From contig JAWKJY010000021.1 in the NCBI GenBank assembly GCA_041393535.1, positions 1 through 29,061 on the forward strand: DNA of 29,061 nucleotides, given 5' to 3'. The notes beneath the pieces are model-generated. The model was not told the origin of the DNA and did not search any database. It saw nothing but the letters and a program-made list of their open reading frames with translations. A program made the translations under genes and the position numbers. This document shows, one piece after another, positions 14,975-22,100 of this stretch; within the stretch, counting starts at the first letter, position 1; every line of letters starts with the position of its first letter. Source of the stretch: JAWKJY01 sp041393535 (lineage in GTDB: Bacteria > Actinomycetota > Thermoleophilia > Gaiellales > Gaiellaceae).

Positions 14975-15663
14975 GCGAGGCGGGCGAGGAGATCCGGGTC
15001 GTGATCGTGGACGACCATGCGGTCGTGCGGGCCGGGCTGCGCCTGCTGCTCGAGGCCGAGGCGGGAATGGTCGCGGTCGGCGAGGCGGGCTCGGCCGAGG
15101 AGGCGGTGCGCCAGGTGCGGCAGCTGACGCCGGACGTGGTCCTGCTCGACATCACGATGCCGGGGCTCTCCGGCCTCGAGGTGCTGCCGACCCTGCGGGA
15201 GGTCGCGCCGGGCGCGGCGGTCCTCGTGCTCTCGATGGAGGACGACCCCTCGTACGTGCGCGAGGCGTTCGGGCGAGGCGCGGTCGGCTACGTGCTCAAG
15301 GAGGCGGCAGACGCGGAGCTGATCACGGCGATCCGCGAGGTCGCCCAGGGCGGCCGCTACGTCCACCCGACCCTCGGCGCCCGGCTCGCGGCGGCCGAGG
15401 CGGAGGAGCGCCGGATCCGCGAGGAGGACCCGCTGTCCGACCGCGAGCGCGAGGTGCTGCGCCTGCTCGCCCTGGGGCACACGAACCAGGAGATCGCCAA
15501 GATGCTCTACATCTCGGTCCGCACGGCCGAGACGCACCGGGCGCACATCATGCAGAAGCTCCGCCTCTCCACCCGCGCCGAGCTCGTCCGCCACGCGCTC
15601 GTGCACGGCCTGCTCGAGGACGACTCGAAGGGCGGGAACCCCGGGGGCGGTCGGTCGGTCTAA
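14971..15663 (+). CDS. NarL/LuxR-family response regulator, partner of the GAF kinase
   Basis: 230 residues. The receiver domain (about 8-125) has D14/D15, the phospho-acceptor D60 in VVLLDITMPG, and the switch lysine in GYVLKEAAD. A linker leads to a LuxR-type helix-turn-helix (about 155-215): LSDREREVLRLLALGHTNQE then SVRTAETHRAHIMQKL. The start GTG overlaps the kinase stop (GTGA), so the pair is translationally coupled. Same architecture as DosR/DevR and NarL. The neighbouring USP and ATPase genes are likely targets by analogy with the DosR regulon, but no confirmed operator was found. Confidence 0.94.
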   Translation: MSEAGEEIRVVIVDDHAVVRAGLRLLLEAEAGMVAVGEAGSAEEAVRQVRQLTPDVVLLDITMPGLSGLEVLPTLREVAPGAAVLVLSMEDDPSYVREAFGRGAVGYVLKEAADAELITAIREVAQGGRYVHPTLGARLAAAEAEERRIREEDPLSDREREVLRLLALGHTNQEIAKMLYISVRTAETHRAHIMQKLRLSTRAELVRHALVHGLLEDDSKGGNPGGGRSV

Positions 15664-15701
15664 CCGGCGACCCACCCCGAACCCGGGAGGACCGGATCCC
15701 G

Positions 15702-16700
15702 ATGCGCCGACCCACGCTCGCCCTCGCACTCGTCCCCGCCCTCGTCGCCGCGGCGGCTCTCGCCGGCTGCACCGGCAGCGAGGCCAGCCAGACCGCCGTC
15801 GAGTCGCAGCCCGCGCCGACGGAGCCGGCATCCGTCCCGGTCGAGCCGGCGCCCGCCGAGGGCGCGCCGGCGCCGGGCGAGGAGCCGAGCGCGGGCGAGC
15901 CGGCACCGGCCGAGCCCGTGCCCACGGGCACCGACGCGGCGATCGCCGGCCCGCCGCTCGACGCGCCCGTCGCGTCGCCGCCCTCCGACGGCGTCGTCCC
16001 GGGGACGGCGCCGGACGTGCCCGCGGCCTCGCCGCCCCTCGGCGCCGACTCCCGTTCGAGCGCCGTCCCGCCCGTCCGGCCCGGCACGGTCGCCGCGGCG
16101 TCGACGCCCGGGATCACCGTCACCTCGTCCGGGCAGGTCGAGGTCGTCCCCGACGTCGCGCGGGTCACCCTGGGCGTGGACGCCCGGGCCGACGTCGCGG
16201 GCGACGCGCTCGCCGAGGCCTCGACGCGCCTCACCGCCGTCCTCGACGCGGTCCGCGCGCTCGGCGTCGCCGGCGAGGACGTCCAGACGCAGCAGGCGTC
16301 CGTCCAGCCCGTCACCGCCGAGGACGGCTCGATCTCCGGCTACGTCGCGTCGAACGTCGTGACGATCACCGTCCGCCAGCTCGATCGCGCGGGCGAGCTG
16401 ATCGACGGCGCCGTCAGGGCGGGCGCGAACCAGGTGCAGTCGATCTCGCTCGGGCTCGCCGACGACGCGGACGCGCGCGCCCGCGCGCTCGAGGCGGCGA
16501 TCGCCGGCGCCCGCGCGAAGGCCGAGGGCCTGGCCGCCCGCGCCGGCGTCACGCTGGGCGAGCTGGTCGACGTGACCGAGACGAGCGACGGCTCCGGCCC
16601 GGCGCCGCTGCCGATCGCGCGTGCCGCGGACGTGCCGGTCGAGCTCGGCACCGTTCCCGTCGTCGCCTCCGTCGCCGTGACGTTCGCCATCGCGGGCTGA
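15702..16700 (+). CDS. SIMPL-domain (DUF541) lipoprotein
   Basis: 332 residues. A lipoprotein signal peptide (MRRPTLALALVPALVAAAAL then LAGC) gives a lipidated C23 outside the membrane. Residues about 24-135 are a low-complexity Pro/Ala/Glu/Ser linker that would span the cell envelope. The C-terminal SIMPL domain (about 138-332) shows GITVTSSGQVEVVPDVARVTLGV, a VQTQQASVQPV segment, and a VASVAVTFAI end. The family is periplasmic or surface located; its biochemical role is poorly known. GGGAGG precedes the ATG. It follows the response regulator by 38 bp and may be read from the same promoter. Confidence 0.9.
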   Translation: MRRPTLALALVPALVAAAALAGCTGSEASQTAVESQPAPTEPASVPVEPAPAEGAPAPGEEPSAGEPAPAEPVPTGTDAAIAGPPLDAPVASPPSDGVVPGTAPDVPAASPPLGADSRSSAVPPVRPGTVAAASTPGITVTSSGQVEVVPDVARVTLGVDARADVAGDALAEASTRLTAVLDAVRALGVAGEDVQTQQASVQPVTAEDGSISGYVASNVVTITVRQLDRAGELIDGAVRAGANQVQSISLGLADDADARARALEAAIAGARAKAEGLAARAGVTLGELVDVTETSDGSGPAPLPIARAADVPVELGTVPVVASVAVTFAIAG

Positions 16701-16736
16701 GCCAGGCGCGCGAGCCGTCCCCGCGCCTCGCCGGTG

Positions 16737-16753
16737 GGCCGGTCTCGCCGGCC
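16737..16753. terminator. Small hairpin between convergent lipoprotein and USP genes
   Basis: GGCCGG-TCTCG-CCGGCC, a 6-bp perfect stem that touches the stop codon of the minus-strand USP. No T tract follows, so it is a weak terminator candidate. Confidence 0.35.
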
Positions 16754-17202
16754 TACTGGCCCGTCGCCGGGACGATCACGACCGGGCAGGGCGCATGGTG
16801 GGCCACCTGCTGGCTGACCGAGCCGAGCAGCAGCCCGGCGAACCCGCCGCGGCCGCGGGAGCCGACGACGACGAGCTGCGCGTCGTGGGCGGCCTCGATC
16901 AGCGCCCGCCCCGGCGGGTCCTCGACGAGCACCCGCTGAAGGTCGACGTCGGGCCGGCCGCCGTCCGTGGCCTGCTCGATCGCCCGGTCGAGCACGGCGT
17001 GCTCCTCGCGGCGCAGGTCGTCGAGCAGGAGCGGCACCATGCCGGCCGCCTCGCCGAGCGCGGGCACCGTCCACGCGTGGACGACCCGGAGCAGGGCGCC
17101 GCGCAGGGCAGCCTCGCGCAGCGCGAAGCGCAGAGCCGCGACCGAGCCGGGGGAGTCGTCGACGCCGACGACGACCGGGCGGGCGGCGTCAGAGGACGGC
17201 AC
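16753..17202 (-). CDS. Universal stress protein (UspA family)
   Basis: 149 residues. VVVGVDDSPGSVAALRFALR opens the domain, LRVVHAW is strand 2, and the ATP-binding signature is complete: VVVGSRGRGGFAGLLLGSVS then CPVVIV. It is closely similar in layout to the USP at 20499-20963 (both have AALRFAL, HAW/CAW and GGFAGLLLGSV), so the two are likely paralogues. It starts at GTG 17202 with GGAGG about 6 nt upstream. Read in the same direction as the P-type ATPase that ends 86 bp upstream; it may have its own promoter (TAGATC near 17225). Confidence 0.92.
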   Translation of the reverse strand: MPSSDAARPVVVGVDDSPGSVAALRFALREAALRGALLRVVHAWTVPALGEAAGMVPLLLDDLRREEHAVLDRAIEQATDGGRPDVDLQRVLVEDPPGRALIEAAHDAQLVVVGSRGRGGFAGLLLGSVSQQVAHHAPCPVVIVPATGQ

Positions 17203-17288
17203 GCCAGGCCTCCACGTTCATCGATCTAGCTTCCGAGAATCGCGCGTGCATCCGCATCCGGTTTGGCCCTGCCGGCTCCTGCGGAAAA

Positions 17289-19172
17289 CTACGGATGCGT
17301 GCGTCCGGGCCGGAGGGCGCGCAGCGCGTTCAGGATCACGGCGACGTCGATTCCCTCCTGGAGCAGCGCCCCGAAGACGGGCGGGATCAGCCCGAGCCCC
17401 GCGAAGACCATCGCGAGCAGCGACAGGCCCAGCCCCCACAGGACGCTCTCGCGCGCGATGCCGAGCGAGCGGCGGCCGATGGCGATCGCCGTGGCGACGC
17501 GGTCGATCCGGTCGACGACGATCACCGCGTCCGCGGTCTCGGAGGAGACCGTCGCCCCGGCGGCGCCCATCGCGATCCCGACGTCGGCGAGGGCGAGGGC
17601 GGGCGCGTCGTTGATCCCGTCGCCGACCATGACGACCGAGCGCAGCTCGGGCCGCGCCTGCATCGCCTGGACGACCTCGAGCTTCTCCTCGGGCGACTGC
17701 TCGGCGTAGACGCGGTCGACCCCGACGGCCGCGCCGACCGCGTCGGCGACCGCGGCCCGGTCGCCGGTCACGAGGGCGACGTGGCGGATGCCCGCCCGCC
17801 GCAGCGCCCCGATCATCGCCGGGGCGTCCTCGCGCAGGTGATCGCCCATGGCGATCCCGCCCGCGAGCGTGCCGTCCAGGGCGACGGCGATCTTCGCGCC
17901 GTCCGCCCCGTCGAGGGCGTCGAGCGCCTGCGCCGCCGCCTCCGCGCCGGCGCAGCCGCGCGCGTCGAGCCACTCGGGGCTGCCGACCGTCACGCGCCGG
18001 CCCTCGACCAGCCCCTCGATCCCCTGGCCGTGGCCCTCGACCACCTGCTCGGGGAAGGCGAGCGGCAGGCCCCGCTGGCGGGCGGCGGCGACGAGCGCGG
18101 CGGCGAGCGGGTGCGTCGAGAGCTGGTCGAGCGAGGCGGCGAGCCGCAGCAGCTCGTCCTCCGGGACGCCGTCGAGCGACAGCACCCGCTCGACCGCGGG
18201 GGCGCCGAGCGTCAGCGTGCCGGTCTTGTCGAGCAGCACGGTCCGGGCGGTGCCGAGCTTCTCGATCGCCGCACCGCCCTTGACGATCACGCCGGCGCCG
18301 GCCGCGCGCGACACGCCGCAGATGAAGGCGATCGGCGCGGCGAGGATCAGCGGGCACGGCGTCGCGACCACCAGGACGGCCAGCGCCCGGACGGCGTCGC
18401 CCGAGGCCGCCCACGCGATCCCGGCGGCGGCGAGCGTGAGCGGGAGCATGACGGCGGCGTAGCGGTCGGCGAGCCGGACGAACGTGGCCCGGTGCGCCTC
18501 GGACTCGCGCACGAGCCGGACGAGCAGCGCGTAGGCGCTGTCGGCGGCGGAGCGGCTCGCGCGCAGCTCGAAGACGCCGCCCGAGTTGAGCGTGCCGCTG
18601 CGCACCGCGTCCCCCGTCGGGTGGACGACCGGCAGCGGCTCCCCCGTCAGCGCCGACTCGTCGAGGACGGCCTCCGCCGTCGCGACGAGCCCGTCGACGG
18701 GGACGACCTCGCCCGAGCGGACGACGACGAGGTCGCCGACGGCCAGCTCCTCGACCGGCACCTCCTCGACCTCGTCGCCGCGCCGGCGCCGCCCGGTGCG
18801 GGGCGCGCGCTCGACCAGCTGCTTCAGCTCGCGGCGCGCCCGCCCGGCGGCGTATGCCTCGAGCGCGTTCCCGCCGGAGAGCATCAGCGCGACCACGGCC
18901 CCGGCGAGCTCCTCGCGCAGCGCGACGGCGCCCGCGATCGCGACGAGGGCGATCGCGTCGACGCCCACGTCGCGGGCGAGCAGCGTGCGCGCCACCGACC
19001 ACGTCAGCGGCGCGAGCAGCATCGCCGCGGTAGCGAGCCAGGCCGCGTCGCCCGCAGCGGGGGCGCCCGCGAGGTGGAGGACGCCGCCGAGCGCGATCCC
19101 GAGCAGGCAGGCGGCCGCGGTCAGCCACGGCGCGAGCTCGGCCAGCCTGCGGCGAGCCCCGGACCCGGCCAT
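17289..19172 (-). CDS. Heavy-metal-type (P1B) P-type ATPase with TPCP metal motif
   Basis: ATP-driven metal cation transporter of the inner membrane, 627 residues. It lacks an N-terminal metal-binding (HMA) domain. Two hydrophobic pairs come first (about 14-100), then the actuator domain with TGEP (176-179). The metal motif is T271-P-C-P274, in place of the CPC of copper, zinc and cadmium pumps. The phosphorylation site is D315 in DKTGTLT, the P1B marker HP is in STHPLA, and GDGINDAPALALADVGIAMG ends the P domain. ATG 19172 was chosen because the upstream in-frame part is the frame-shifted remnant of the USP gene. The stop of that USP lies 5 bp away, so the two form one operon. The transported metal is unknown. 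Confidence 0.92.
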   Translation of the reverse strand: MAGSGARRRLAELAPWLTAAACLLGIALGGVLHLAGAPAAGDAAWLATAAMLLAPLTWSVARTLLARDVGVDAIALVAIAGAVALREELAGAVVALMLSGGNALEAYAAGRARRELKQLVERAPRTGRRRRGDEVEEVPVEELAVGDLVVVRSGEVVPVDGLVATAEAVLDESALTGEPLPVVHPTGDAVRSGTLNSGGVFELRASRSAADSAYALLVRLVRESEAHRATFVRLADRYAAVMLPLTLAAAGIAWAASGDAVRALAVLVVATPCPLILAAPIAFICGVSRAAGAGVIVKGGAAIEKLGTARTVLLDKTGTLTLGAPAVERVLSLDGVPEDELLRLAASLDQLSTHPLAAALVAAARQRGLPLAFPEQVVEGHGQGIEGLVEGRRVTVGSPEWLDARGCAGAEAAAQALDALDGADGAKIAVALDGTLAGGIAMGDHLREDAPAMIGALRRAGIRHVALVTGDRAAVADAVGAAVGVDRVYAEQSPEEKLEVVQAMQARPELRSVVMVGDGINDAPALALADVGIAMGAAGATVSSETADAVIVVDRIDRVATAIAIGRRSLGIARESVLWGLGLSLLAMVFAGLGLIPPVFGALLQEGIDVAVILNALRALRPGRTHP

Positions 19173-19177
19173 GGCCC

Positions 19178-19940
19178 CTAGCGGACGACGAGCGCGGAGC
19201 AGCCGGCCCGGTGGGCGAGCCGCTCGCTGACGCTGCCGAGCGCGGCGACGCCGTGCAGGCCGCGGCTGCCGACGACGACGAGGTCCGCCTCGGCCGCCGC
19301 CGCGAGCAGCGCGTCGAGCGGCGCCCCGGGCAGTCGCTCGAGCCCGGGGACGTCGGCGAGCTCGCCGTCCGCCAAGCCCTTGCCGCCGCTGGCGGCGACG
19401 ACGCGGAGGGAGGCGCCCGTGCGGGAGGCGAGCTCCCGGGCGGCCGCGAGCGCGGCGAGGGAGGTGGGCGAGCCGTCGACGCCGGCGACGATCCCGGCCG
19501 GTCCGCCGTCCGGCCACGTGCCCCGGGCGACGAGGACGGAGCACGGCGCGTCGTGCAGGAGCGAGGTGGCGACCGTCCCGAGCAGGATGCCCGCCGCGCG
19601 GCTGCGCCGGTGGCCGCCGACCACGACGAGCGTCGCCTGCTCGGCGCGAGCCTCGCCGACGAGCGCGGCGAGCGCGGCGCCGCGCACGACGCGGGCGTCG
19701 GCGGCGGCGGCCGGCGGCGGCCGCGTCGAGCGCCGTCCGCGCCTCCTGCTCGATCTCGCGCGCCGCGTGCCGGGCGGCCATCCCGGCCTGCGCGGCGATC
19801 GCGGTCTCGGCGACCGCGATCAGGACGAGCCGGCCGTCGGGCGCCGTGACCGCGCCGGCCTGGCGAGCGGCCTCCAGGCCGGCGGGCGTCCCGTCGACGC
19901 CCGCGACGACCCGCGTGAAGACCGGCCCGGCGCCGCTCAC
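19178..19940 (-). pseudogene. Tandem two-domain universal stress protein with a frameshift
   Basis: The first USP domain starts at GTG 19940 (VVAGVDGTPAGLEAARQAG, LVLIAVAET) and leaves frame at about 19705-19725 in a run of GCC/GGC repeats. The rest continues in another frame: VVRGAALAALVGEARAEQ, LVVVGGHRRSRAAGILLGTV and a complete second domain (IVAGVDGSPTSLAALAAARE to VVVGSRGLHGVAALGSVS and ALVVR). The total span is 254 codons plus one base, so one extra base in the GC repeat explains everything. Both domains keep the ATP-binding signature. This is probably a sequencing or assembly indel in a working gene, but true inactivation is possible. Downstream is the ATPase; upstream, 10 bp away, is another USP. 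Confidence 0.85.
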
Positions 19941-19950
19941 GTCGACCGGC

Positions 19951-20367
19951 TCAGGCCGGCGCCGCGACCGAGGGCCGCACGACCAGGACGGGGCGGGAGC
20001 TCGCCTTGAGCACGCTGCGGGACACGCTGCCGAGGATCGTACCGGCGACCGGCCCGAGGCCGCGCGAGCCGATCACGACCAGGGTCGCGTCGATCCGGTC
20101 GGCGAGGAAGGCGATCTCCTCGGGGACGTTCCCCGACAGCAGCTCGAGCTTCGGCTCGATCCCGGCCGCGCGGGCCAGCTCGGCCGCCTCGCGCAGGACC
20201 TCGTCCTGCTCGGCGTGCTCGAACGCGGGGCCCCGCTGCGCCTGGCTGGTCGGGACGACGTGGACGACGACGACCTCCCCGGACTGCTCGGCGGCGAGCT
20301 CGATGCCCATCTGGAGCGCGTCGCGGGCGGACGGCGATCCGTCCGTCGCGATCAGGATCCGCTGCAT
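19951..20367 (-). CDS. Universal stress protein (UspA family)
   Basis: 138 residues. It opens MQRILIATDGSPSARDALQM, continues with VVVVHVVPTS and an acidic helix, and ends with LVVIGSRGLGPVAGTILGSVS and RPVLVVRP. The ATP-binding G-2x-G-9x-G-S pattern is intact. ATG 20367 follows GGAGGAGG at about 6 nt. It is the first gene of a run USP, tandem USP, P-type ATPase on the minus strand with gaps of 10 and 5 bp, so the three are probably one operon. An inverted repeat at 20461-20478 lies about 95 bp upstream of its start. Confidence 0.94.
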   Translation of the reverse strand: MQRILIATDGSPSARDALQMGIELAAEQSGEVVVVHVVPTSQAQRGPAFEHAEQDEVLREAAELARAAGIEPKLELLSGNVPEEIAFLADRIDATLVVIGSRGLGPVAGTILGSVSRSVLKASSRPVLVVRPSVAAPA

Positions 20368-20460
20368 GCCAACCTCCTCCCGTCCTGCCGTCGCGGACGC
20401 GTCGGCAGCCCCATCGTGGTGGCGCGCCGGGGGCGGTACATCGGCACCGCCTCGGATCGC

Positions 20461-20478
20461 CCGTACGGGGAAGTACGG
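20461..20478. promoter_or_regulatory. Palindrome CCGTAC-N6-GTACGG between two USP genes
   Basis: Perfect 6-bp arms with spacer GGGGAA. It lies 20 bp past one USP stop (20499) and about 95 bp before the next USP start (20367). It could be an operator for the operon below or part of a weak terminator. A looser copy of its right side (TCCGTAGTTTTCCGC, minus strand, 17295-17281) lies upstream of the USP at 17202. Confidence 0.35.
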
Positions 20479-20498
20479 ACGGGCGCTGCGGGCGGCGT

Positions 20499-20963
20499 TC
20501 AGGCCGTCTGCGGGCGGATCACCGCGACCGGGCAGCGCGCGTGGTGCGCGCAGGCCTGGCCGACCGAGCCGAGCAGCAGGCCGGCGAAGCCGCCGTGGCC
20601 GCGGGAGCCGACGACGAGCAGCTCGGCGTCGGCGGCCGCCTCGACGAGCACGTGCGCCGCTCGGCCCTCGACCGGCTCCGACACGACCTCGACCCCCGCC
20701 GCCTCGTCCCGGACGGCTGCGAGCGCCTGGTCGAGCACCGTCGCCGCCTCCCGCCGCGCGAGGTCGCGGAGGTCCTCGATCGGGATGCCGTACTCGAGCG
20801 GCAGGCCGCCGATCACCGGCCCGGGCATCGCCTGGTCGAGCGGCACCTCCCAGGCGCACACCGCCCGGACGCTCGCCCCCCGGAGCCGGGCCTCCTCGAG
20901 CGCGAAGCGGAGCGCCGCGCGCGAGGCGTCCGAGCCGTCGATGCCCACGACGATCACCGGCAT
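20499..20963 (-). CDS. Universal stress protein (UspA family)
   Basis: 154 residues. VIVVGIDGSDASRAALRFAL opens the domain, VRAVCAWEVP is strand 2, and LLVVGSRGHGGFAGLLLGSVG with CPVAVIRP closes it. The ATP-binding signature is intact. It is longer than its neighbour because of a loop after strand 2 (MPGPVIGGLPLEYG). Most similar in the window to the USP at 16753-17202. ATG 20963 was picked as the family-consistent start; no ribosome site is present, and CATCAT 6 nt upstream is a poor -10. Its own unit, ending 131 bp before the next USP. Confidence 0.92.
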   Translation of the reverse strand: MPVIVVGIDGSDASRAALRFALEEARLRGASVRAVCAWEVPLDQAMPGPVIGGLPLEYGIPIEDLRDLARREAATVLDQALAAVRDEAAGVEVVSEPVEGRAAHVLVEAAADAELLVVGSRGHGGFAGLLLGSVGQACAHHARCPVAVIRPQTA

Positions 20964-21031
20964 GCGGCCATGATGGCCGTCGCCGAGGACGGCGTCCACC
21001 CACTGCCGCGTTCCGGCCGCGCGAGCCCGGC

Positions 21032-21037
21032 TAGAAT
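21032..21037 (+). promoter_or_regulatory. -10 element of tRNA-Trp
   Basis: TAGAAT, 10 nt before the mature tRNA 5' end; no good -35. Confidence 0.55.
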
Positions 21038-21047
21038 CCGCGCACCT

Positions 21048-21120
21048 AGGGCGGTAGCTCAACTGGCAGAGCACCGGTCTCCAAAACCGGGGGTTGCAGG
21101 TTCGATTCCTGTCCGCCCTG
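21048..21120 (+). tRNA. trnW: tRNA-Trp (anticodon CCA)
   Basis: Full cloverleaf of 73 nt. The acceptor stem pairs 21048-21054 with 21113-21119, followed by discriminator G21120. The D arm is GCTC/GAGC, the anticodon stem CCGGT/ACCGG with loop CTCCAAA (anticodon at 21081-21083), and the T arm has TTCGATT with one G-U pair. The 3' CCA is not encoded. It stands alone, without the secE-nusG genes that often follow tRNA-Trp. Confidence 0.97.
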
Positions 21121-21158
21121 TCCCTGGGACGTCCGGGCGGCCGGCGCTTCGCGCCTGG

Positions 21159-21164
21159 CATGCT
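21159..21164 (+). promoter_or_regulatory. -10 element of the leaderless methyltransferase gene
   Basis: CATGCT, exactly 6 nt before GTG 21171. Confidence 0.4.
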
Positions 21165-21170
21165 CCCGCC

Positions 21171-21884
21171 GTGCACGACGTCGCCAGCCTGTTCGACCGC
21201 TTCGCCGGGCGCTACGACGCCTCGCGGCGGCGGCTCGTGCCCCACGCCGACCTGCTCTACGAGACGGCCGTCGAGGTGGCGACGCTGCGGCTGCCGGACG
21301 GCCGGGCGCCGCGGATCCTCGACCTCGGCGCGGGGACGGGGCTCCTGACGGCGGTGCTGGCCGGCGCGCGCCCCGACGCGACGTTCGTCCTGCTCGACGC
21401 ATCGGCCGGGATGCTCGAGAGGGCGCCCGCGCTCCTCGGCGACGCGTGGTCGCGCTGCGAGGCCGTCGTCGGCGACATGGCCGGCGAGCTGCCGGCCGGC
21501 CCCTTCGACGCGATCGTGAGCGCGCTCGCGATCCACCACGTCGACGACGCGGGCAAGCAGGGCCTGTTCGGGCGGATCCACGAGCGGCTCGCCCCCGGGG
21601 CGCCGTTCGTCGACGTCGAGCAGGTCGCGGGCCCGACGCCGGCCCTCGACGGGGTGTACGTCGAGCGATGGCTCGCGCAGACGACCGCGCTCGGCACGAC
21701 GCCGGACGAGCATCACATGGCCCACGCGCGGATGGCCGCCGACCTGCCCGCGTCCGTCGACGACCAGCTCGGCTGGCTGCGCGAGGCCGGCTTCGTCGAC
21801 GTCGACTGCGTCGCGAAGCACTGGCGCTTCGCCGTCCTCGTCGGCTGGCGCGCTCCGGGACCGGGCCCGGCCGCCGCCTCGTAG
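21171..21884 (+). CDS. Class I SAM-dependent methyltransferase
   Basis: 237 residues. An N-terminal helix (DRFAGRYDASRRRLVPHADLLY) of the kind seen in small-molecule methyltransferases precedes motif I, RILDLGAGTGLLTAVLA (about 48-64). The acidic residue of motif II is in FVLLDASAGML, VGDMAGE is motif III, and DAIVSALAIHHVDD is motif IV. The substrate is not evident. Starts at GTG 21171, without a Shine-Dalgarno but with CATGCT 6 nt upstream; an ATG at 21160 is out of frame. It follows tRNA-Trp by 50 bp and precedes a tiny membrane protein by 9 bp. Confidence 0.88.
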   Translation: MHDVASLFDRFAGRYDASRRRLVPHADLLYETAVEVATLRLPDGRAPRILDLGAGTGLLTAVLAGARPDATFVLLDASAGMLERAPALLGDAWSRCEAVVGDMAGELPAGPFDAIVSALAIHHVDDAGKQGLFGRIHERLAPGAPFVDVEQVAGPTPALDGVYVERWLAQTTALGTTPDEHHMAHARMAADLPASVDDQLGWLREAGFVDVDCVAKHWRFAVLVGWRAPGPGPAAAS

Positions 21885-21887
21885 ACT
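21882..21887 (+). promoter_or_regulatory. -10 element of the small membrane protein gene
   Basis: TAGACT overlaps the methyltransferase stop codon and lies exactly 6 nt before ATG 21894. Confidence 0.45.
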
Positions 21888-21893
21888 CCGTCC

Positions 21894-22064
21894 ATGGCCG
21901 GGCCTCGCCGCGGCGCCCTCTGGGCGCTCTTCGCCCTGATCGCCGTCGGCTTCGCCGGTGTGGCTGTCTGGGCCGGCACGGCGCGGCAGTGGATCGTGCT
22001 CGCCGCAGCCGCCGCCCTCGCCGTCTGGATGGGCGAGCTGACGTACCGCTCGCTGAAGCGCTGA
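21894..22064 (+). CDS. Small two-helix membrane protein
   Basis: 56 residues. Basic start (MAGPRRG), a first hydrophobic helix (ALWALFALIAVGFAGVAVW), a short TARQ turn, a second helix (WIVLAAAAALAVWMG), and a basic tail ELTYRSLKR. The charge pattern suggests both ends in the cytoplasm. Its family is unknown; similar short membrane proteins are common in actinobacteria. Evidence that it is real: clean ATG, matching -10 with 6-nt spacing, GC-rich third codon positions, and tight spacing to both neighbours. Confidence 0.75.
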   Translation: MAGPRRGALWALFALIAVGFAGVAVWAGTARQWIVLAAAAALAVWMGELTYRSLKR

Positions 22065-22088
22065 CGGCCTCGCGGCCGGCCGCCTCTC

Positions 22089-22094
22089 TATGCT
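22089..22094 (+). promoter_or_regulatory. -10 element of the sigma factor gene
   Basis: TATGCT, exactly 6 nt before ATG 22101. Confidence 0.5.
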
Positions 22095-22100
22095 CTCGGG

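Noticed and set aside
15780..16100. Pro/Ala/Glu-rich repeats in the lipoprotein as a separate repeat element
   Set aside because: It is an irregular low-complexity linker between lipobox and SIMPL domain, without a fixed DNA repeat unit.
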